Shown: piece by piece, positions 62,421 through 64,000 of the stretch
Layout: the number at the start of each line of letters is the position of its first letter
Position numbering within the stretch: position 1 is the first letter of the stretch
Assembly: GCA_039881145.1 (NCBI GenBank)
Contig: JAYKKI010000156.1
Coordinates: forward strand, 191,001-255,000
Origin: Druceiella hillmani
Lineage: Eukaryota; Arthropoda; Insecta; Lepidoptera; Hepialidae
Direction: 5' to 3'
Length of the DNA: 64,000 nt
Translations under genes and position numbers: made by a program
The notes under the pieces: generated by a model
Database searches by the model: none
Told to the model about the DNA's origin: nothing
What the model saw: the letters and a program-made list of their open reading frames with translations, nothing else

Positions 62421-64000
62421 TTGTATCTTAATTTTACGTGAAGGCTAGTAGTACACAAGTATTATGACATTAATTACTTATTTTAAAATCAACTTTCAGA
62501 AAAATATTTGAGTAGATTGACGACTGAAAAATTTTAGAAAAAAAGATTGTAGCAATGGCTACAGTTTTTAATTTACTACGTCTTCTTTCACTCGTCTGTG
62601 CATTATGAAACACGCTCGCTGATACTTATTCCACTTACTAAGCCTTACTTCAACCTAAACTGTAATACATTTATTCTCTTAACCGATAATAAAAAAACCT
62701 GTCAAGCATGAGTAGATCTCGCACTACGAGGGTTTCGAACACAGATATTTATAAATATTTAATGGTACCTAATATTCCTGTTAAATATTTACAAAATTTG
62801 AATTATATTGTATGGAAATATATCACTTACTATAAATTTCAGAACCGCATATTTAAATCTTTTCTCGTTGAATTATAAATTACCGGCTTTTGTAATTTTT
62901 CTTTTAATTTTGCTGTGAGACCTTGCGTGTCACTAAATTTCACGCTACTAGGTCAACTGAAAGTACCGTATAGGTTTTGATTTACTTACGAGTATCAAAA
63001 AATTAATTTTAAAATTAATTTTATATTTACTTTGATAGTAATATATGACTAGTGACATCAGATGATTGAATTAGAGATAATAAAAAGTAAACCTTAGCTT
63101 AAAGTCAAATGGTTGCACGTAAACAACAAAATACAAATTGTTAAATTAAAGGTATTGTGCATTTTCTTTAAATGTTAAAATGACACTCCTGTTAATTTTG
63201 TATTAACAGTAATATTAAAAATGTCTTAAAATATTGATGAAACTATTTAAGAATTTAAAAATCTTTTCGTTTCGAATCGCATCTACAGTTCCAAAAAATC
63301 AAATGAGTTTTCATAGTTTTCCCATTTCAATCAAATTTATTATCGAAGGAACGGTGCACTCGTGTCTTATTTTATTTGATTATATATTCTCACTTTGCCA
63401 TAAAGTAAAGTCATCGATTTAGGAAAACCTATAAATACTGGCGGCTATTCCAAACATATAATTTCGAACTTATTTTCACTCTCTTTGAAGGTGGAGTAGC
63501 TGTATCAAAATAATGTCCTGAAAAATGAACTAATTTTAATAGTAGACATATTAACCCGCTCAAATCTAATATTTCAACTTAACCTAAATTTTAAAAATTT
63601 AAGGGAAAAAGTTAAAGAATAGAATTTTTCTTTAATTTTTTATACAACACGACACATCGTTTCAAAGGGAAATTTATAAGGGCCTGTAATTTTTTCATAA
63701 TTTTATGTAGCATATTTTTATAGGTACACTGAAAAATAATAAAAAAAAATGTTTACAACATTCTAAAATTTTAATGAAAATTATAGCGATGAATCTAGAT
63801 GTGAAGTACTTGAGACCTTCAGGATAATGTATAGTTTCCCATACTTAATTATATTATGACATATTATTATGACATATTCCTCATTCTATACTTCGATACA
63901 AAATACGCAAATCGCTTCAAGTAGGTTCAATGCTGGTAAAGAATTTAAATATGGAGATATTATTTATGTAATTAAATTCTACGTACAGATCTATACATTA
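62421..64000. other. AT-rich stretch, nothing named
   Basis: GTCAAGCATGAGTAGATC and CTCGCACTACGAGGGTTTCG at about 62701-62740 resemble the distal end of the GGTTCCG family. A 24-bp AT palindrome lies at 62999-63022. No gene seen. Confidence 0.45.

Overview
The window looks like AT-rich, gene-poor nuclear DNA from an insect. The guess at Lepidoptera or a close relative rests on many degraded copies of a dispersed element built around GGTTCCG...CGGAACC, often beside GACAGAC-type runs, and on a second element ending in CCGACTACGG. Both resemble repeats I remember from moth and butterfly genomes; this is recollection plus inference, not a database match. Nothing bacterial (operons, ribosome binding sites, CRISPR) is visible. 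I see no host protein-coding gene that I can name.

Layout. 1-9 kb: a candidate TATA promoter and first exon (1223-1314), a 28-bp minisatellite (2615-2905), two tRNA-derived SINE-like heads and a GC-richer island (8010-8180). 9-22 kb: mostly featureless, with the CCGACTACGG repeats at 13.3-14.9 kb. 22.7-23.6 kb: a sharp 12 x 75-bp satellite array with an internal 150-bp higher-order duplication. 24-27 kb: a long inverted repeat pair carrying a compound microsatellite. 29.8-30.3 kb: a decayed mariner transposase. 35.8-36.2 kb: the endonuclease start of a non-LTR retrotransposon. 36.6-37.9 kb: a direct duplication in which one copy has lost about 600 bp that hold an unrecognised cysteine-containing reading frame. 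40.5 kb: a second mariner-type remnant. 48.1-48.7 kb: a perfect hairpin and a GATA-box/Inr/DPE promoter-like cluster. 50.5-52.5 kb: a Ty1/copia pol gene on the minus strand, broken but readable from integrase to the end of RNase H. 53.86-53.90 kb: a hammerhead-ribozyme-like fold on the minus strand. 54.8-55.85 kb: an alternating purine/pyrimidine tract followed by a perfect 287-bp inverted repeat. 61.2 kb: another perfect hairpin.

Taken together the window is a graveyard of mobile elements (copia, mariner, a LINE, SINE-like heads, possibly a Penelope-like end) interspersed with long (TA)n arrays and recent inverted duplications. The observations most worth following are the hammerhead-like motif, the perfect 287-bp palindrome, the satellite higher-order repeat, and the unknown frame inside the duplicated element. 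Stretches marked as empty were read on both strands by eye; a sensitive homology search could still find exons or old repeats in them.
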